NCBI GenBank assembly: GCA_022792555.1
Contig: JAAWBF010000079.1
Coordinates: 1-34,857, forward strand
DNA length: 34,857 nucleotides
Direction of reading: 5' to 3'
Origin: Oscillospiraceae bacterium
GTDB lineage: Bacteria; Bacillota; Clostridia; Oscillospirales; Oscillospiraceae
Part shown: positions 32,475 to 34,857 of the stretch, in pieces
How positions within the stretch are numbered: the stretch's first letter is position 1
Layout of the letters: every line of letters starts with the position of its first letter
Notes under the pieces: generated by a model
Databases searched by the model: none
What the model was told of the DNA's origin: nothing
Seen by the model: the letters and a program-made list of their open reading frames with translations, nothing else
Made by a program: the position numbers and the translations under genes

Positions 32475-33620
32475 TTACTCTGCGATGAGATCGTTGCCAA
32501 CGATCATGCGCTGGATCTGATTGGTACCTTCGAAGATCTGGTACAGCTTCGCGTCGCGGAAGCGCTTTTCCACCGGGTACTCACGGCTGTAGCCATAGCC
32601 GCCCAGAACCTGTACTGCGTCCTCACAGACTTTCATGCCGGCATCAGAGGCAAAATACTTAGCCGCAGAGGCCAGACGCCCGTCTCGGATTCCGGCATCG
32701 GCGCAGCGGCAGACATACCAGGTCATCTGTCGGGCGGCCTCCAGACGGGAATACATGTCGGCCAGCATAAAGCTGACACCCTGATTTTTACAGATAGGCT
32801 TGCCAAAGGTCTTGCGGACCTTGGAGTATTCAACCGCGCACTCAAATGCGTATTGGGCGTTTCCAATGGAACCGGCGCCGGAGGAGGGGCGTGTGTAGCC
32901 CAGGGAGGACATCGCGATCTTGAAGCCCTTGCCCTCCTCGCCAATCAGATTGGCCAGCGGAACCTTTACATCTTCAAAGACAATGTCGTTTGTGGGGGAG
33001 GTTCGATAGCCCATTTTGTCCTCATGGCCGCTGATGCTAACGCCGGGGGACTTCATGTCCACCAGAAAAGCCGAAATCCCCTTCGCCCGCAGGGACAGGT
33101 CCTTGGAGGCAAACACCACGGCAAAGGAGGCCTTTTCAGCCCCAGTAATGAAGCCCTTGCGTCCATTGAGGACAAAGTACTCTCCCTCCCGTGTGTAGCG
33201 GGTTGTCAGGGAGCTGGCGTCCGAACCGGCGTTGGGCTCTGTAAGCGCGAAACAGCCTCTCTCGCCGCCAGTCAGCCGGTCAGCAATCCATTTGAGCTGC
33301 TCTTTGGTGCCAAACACCTTCACGGGAACTGTGGCCATATAGCACACAGCGATATTGCCGGAGAAGCCCGCGTCGCCCCGCGCCAGTTCCTCTTTGATCA
33401 GGGCATTTTCAAAAATACTGCCGCCAGCTCCGCCCACTTCTTCGGGAAGGGTAAAGGTGGTCAGGCCCATTTTGAACGCCTTGTCAAACAGGTCGTCCAT
33501 CACTGCTGGGTCTACATCAATGGGGGCCGTCTTCGGAATGATCTCCTTGTTCGCAAAGTCGCGGACCATCATTCGCAGATCCTCCTGCTCAGGGGTGAGA
33601 AGATACCGTACATCTCGCAT
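32475..33620 (-). CDS. Acyl-CoA dehydrogenase
   Basis: 381 aa from the ATG at 33620 (AAGGAGG upstream); the track's extra 90 residues are upstream noise. The start [20 protein letters not shown] is typical. FAD/substrate segments [15 protein letters not shown] and [15 protein letters not shown] are present, and the catalytic base Glu is in [16 protein letters not shown] at the position used by short-chain enzymes (butyryl-CoA dehydrogenase-like). It introduces the 2,3 double bond and needs an electron-transfer flavoprotein; no etf genes are in the window. It is the first gene of the operon. No convincing promoter was found in the 300 bases upstream. Confidence 0.95.
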   Translation of the reverse strand: MRDVRYLLTPEQEDLRMMVRDFANKEIIPKTAPIDVDPAVMDDLFDKAFKMGLTTFTLPEEVGGAGGSIFENALIKEELARGDAGFSGNIAVCYMATVPVKVFGTKEQLKWIADRLTGGERGCFALTEPNAGSDASSLTTRYTREGEYFVLNGRKGFITGAEKASFAVVFASKDLSLRAKGISAFLVDMKSPGVSISGHEDKMGYRTSPTNDIVFEDVKVPLANLIGEEGKGFKIAMSSLGYTRPSSGAGSIGNAQYAFECAVEYSKVRKTFGKPICKNQGVSFMLADMYSRLEAARQMTWYVCRCADAGIRDGRLASAAKYFASDAGMKVCEDAVQVLGGYGYSREYPVEKRFRDAKLYQIFEGTNQIQRMIVGNDLIAE

Positions 33621-34166
33621 GGTTTCAGTTCCTCCTTCAAAATTTGATTTATGGCGATTGCGAAGCTCAGAAAAGGATTGAACATAAAGGGATTCCGAGC
33701 CTGCAAAACATCTGATTTTCTCCCGCTTTGCGGTATCATTGAAGCGGAACACAACAACTGACCAGACAAAACCGGAGGAAAAATCATACGAAATAAATGT
33801 GTGCAGACGTCGCTGCTCGACACCTGTAAGACTGTGGTCACCAGCATGGAAGACGATAAGCCAAAGTTGTTCCGCGTACTGGACGAACACATAGATGCAG
33901 CCCTATAATCAGCGCTTAGGATGTAGCTATCGCACAATTTATTTTTTAAATTACCTGTGTTTATGTTAAAATTCTACAACGTCCCAGGGTGAAAGTCCAA
34001 AGCACCCAGTTGCGAAACTATGCGGTGTTATGACAAAAATGTGCAAAATGCAGCATATTGCGACAGTCTGCGCCAGTAAAATAGAAAGGTATAATAGATC
34101 TAGAAGATCTAGGTTATAATACAAATCTTTGAATCAAGCAGGACACACACCGCCGCCCACGGTTAA
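33621..34166. other. Long region without genes upstream of the acyl-CoA operon
   Basis: No supported ORF; the track entries here are extensions or shadows of the acyl-CoA dehydrogenase. A tiny CCGC-TTT-GCGG stem lies near 33722. At 33981-34020 the bases CCCAGGGTGAAAGTCC look a little like group II intron structural RNA, but not enough to call one. From about 34100 the sequence (TCTAGAAGATCTAGG) leads into mobile-element-like DNA. Confidence 0.4.
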
Positions 34167-34212
34167 CGCCGCTTTTCTTACCGCTAGCCCAGGCTGGCGG
34201 TAAAAAAGCGGC
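34167..34212. terminator. Hairpin at the mobile-element edge
   Basis: CGCCGCTTTTCTTACCGC pairs with GGCGGTAAAAAAGCGGCG with one bulged base. A GAGGAC/GCCCTCC-rich segment follows. There is no gene immediately on either side. It could be a terminator or part of an element end. Confidence 0.45.
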
Positions 34213-34266
34213 GCATCCACATCCACCAGGAGGACCCGTTTGCCCTCCTTTATATCAAAAAATAAA

Positions 34267-34322
34267 ACAGGACTAAACCAGTGCCCCCTTGTTGAAAGGG
34301 CTTTCCTGATTTAGTCCTATTT
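34267..34322. terminator. Bidirectional terminator-like inverted repeat
   Basis: AAAACAGGACTAAA and TTTAGTCCTATTTT form a stem with A/T tails on both sides, enclosing a smaller CCCCTTG/AAAGGG pairing. It suits termination in either direction. Confidence 0.6.
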
Positions 34323-34522
34323 TAATCGTGCCGTCTAGGTAAGACATCCTATATGAGCACCTTGATCAATCTCGTCCATTTGCGATATATACAGAAATGC
34401 TTAAGTAGCGGTTCCGCTTCTTTATGTCTTAATCGTATGCTTAACAATATATTCTTTTGACAGCAGGGAACGCTAGAATGCACTGTTTCTGTGTACTATT
34501 TCTGGCTCTACACGCATAGAAT

Positions 34523-34744
34523 GTGAAAAGCCAGCAGGGAGGAGGTGGCAATGCCACTGTGAAGGAACGCAAGCTCAATTATCGGTTCCACGACCCCAAC
34601 CCAGCGGCAATAACCGCCGACTACATATTGAAAATCTTCATCGAGGCCAACGCGGGAAAGGTGGAGGCGGCGATACAAAAAGCCGCCGACGCCATCCCCG
34701 CTACCGGTGAAGAACAGGACCGCTGCCAGGGGCATTCCGCATGA
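34523..34744 (+). CDS. Small hypothetical protein typical of Firmicute mobile elements
   Basis: 73 aa from the GTG at 34523, or 61 aa from the in-frame GTG at 34559, which has GGAGGAGGTGG about 12 bases upstream. The core KLNYRFHDPNPAAITADYIL, then KIFIEANAGKVEAAIQKAAD, is one I recall from small ORFs beside site-specific recombinases in Clostridial conjugative or mobilisable elements. The function is unknown. A terminator follows at once. Confidence 0.65.
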   Translation: MKSQQGGGGNATVKERKLNYRFHDPNPAAITADYILKIFIEANAGKVEAAIQKAADAIPATGEEQDRCQGHSA

Positions 34745-34745
34745 C

Positions 34746-34766
34746 GCGGGGTGTCCCGCTTTTTTG
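34746..34766 (+). terminator. Intrinsic terminator after the small mobile-element gene
   Basis: GCGGG-GTGT-CCCGC followed by TTTTTT, immediately behind the stop codon at 34744. Confidence 0.8.
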
Positions 34767-34767
34767 C

Positions 34768-34857
34768 CTATACCCTGTAGCTTTTCAGCATATCAGCATA
34801 CTCCACCAGCGTCACACTGCCCAGCTCGTTTGCTTTTTCCATGCAGCCCTTGGTAAA
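34768..34857 (-). CDS. C-terminus of an unidentified protein, partial (start beyond right edge)
   Basis: On the minus strand the last 29 codons of an open frame enter from the right edge, ending GCMEKANELGSVTLVEYADM LKSYRV and a stop at 34768-34770. It has coding character but is too short to assign. It converges with the small gene on the other strand and shares the terminator region. Given the neighbour, a mobile-element gene is likely. Confidence 0.45.
   Translation of the reverse strand, partial: FTKGCMEKANELGSVTLVEYADMLKSYRV

Noticed and set aside
25818-33620. Carnitine (cai) operon
   Set aside because: CaiB-, CaiA- and CaiD-like families are present, but there is no CaiT transporter, CaiC ligase or fix genes; the transporter is a DASS anion symporter.
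32370-33647. 425-aa plus-strand ORF
   Set aside because: It is antisense to the acyl-CoA dehydrogenase, whose motifs and ribosome binding site are clear.
33975-34030. Possible group II intron remnant (AGGGTGAAAGTCC)
   Set aside because: Only a short resemblance; no domain V hairpin or reverse transcriptase is visible.
1-34857. tRNA and rRNA genes
   Set aside because: None recognised by eye in the intergenic regions; a covariance search would be decisive.

Overview
The window reads as chromosomal DNA of an anaerobic, spore-forming Firmicute. A gut Clostridium-like member of the Oscillospiraceae (Flavonifractor/Oscillibacter type) is the best guess. The grounds are the gene repertoire (BspA-like LRR plus VWA-like pair, DUF1667 glycerol-3-phosphate oxidase set, a spoIIID fragment, CoA-based acid metabolism), strong GGAGG ribosome binding sites, TTG/GTG starts and moderately high GC. 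This placement is inference from gene style, not a database match.

Layout. (1) 1-4044, minus: a very long LRR_5 protein running off the left edge, which the ORF track misses because it is open at the edge, preceded by a VWA-like/DUF2201 protein. A decayed signal-peptide gene and a strong hairpin lie upstream. (2) 4507-5841, minus: a transcriptional regulator transcribed away from (3) a ten-gene plus-strand cluster, 6171-14322: iron-dependent alcohol dehydrogenase, FolB-like protein A, BMP-type lipoprotein, ABC ATPase, two permeases, FolB-like proteins B and C, iron-sulfur flavoprotein, and a 4-oxalocrotonate tautomerase-like protein. (4) 14556-19176, plus: a glycerol operon with two FAD oxidoreductases, a DUF1667 protein and glycerol kinase, closed by a terminator at 19181-19230. 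(5) 19355-22534: an IS481-like transposase collapsed by deletions, lplA, two half-size TSUP genes that converge on lplA, a truncated spoIIID fragment and a small XRE regulator. (6) 22706-24407, plus: a large HTH regulator of unknown family and a small membrane protein. (7) 24446-33620, minus: an MFS carrier, then an acyl-CoA operon read from right to left (acyl-CoA dehydrogenase, PaaG-like isomerase, CaiB-type CoA-transferase, enoyl-CoA hydratase, propionate-CoA-transferase-like enzyme, MaoC hydratase, DASS anion symporter). (8) 33.9-34.86 kb: a gene-poor stretch leading into what looks like the edge of a mobile element.

The most interesting system is the 6.1-14.3 kb cluster. Three divergent dihydroneopterin-aldolase-like (T-fold) proteins are built around a purine-nucleoside-type ABC importer with redox enzymes. 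By my hand alignment all three carry Gln where FolB has two active-site Glu residues, including the one that anchors the 2-amino group of pterin. Two of the three share six cysteines absent from ordinary FolB. Together this suggests uptake and reductive breakdown or remodelling of an unidentified purine- or pteridine-like heterocycle, perhaps a 2-oxo compound. A second unresolved pathway is the acid-degradation operon at 25.8-33.6 kb, which carries two different families of CoA-transferase. A dispersed hairpin repeat is present at four sites in the window.
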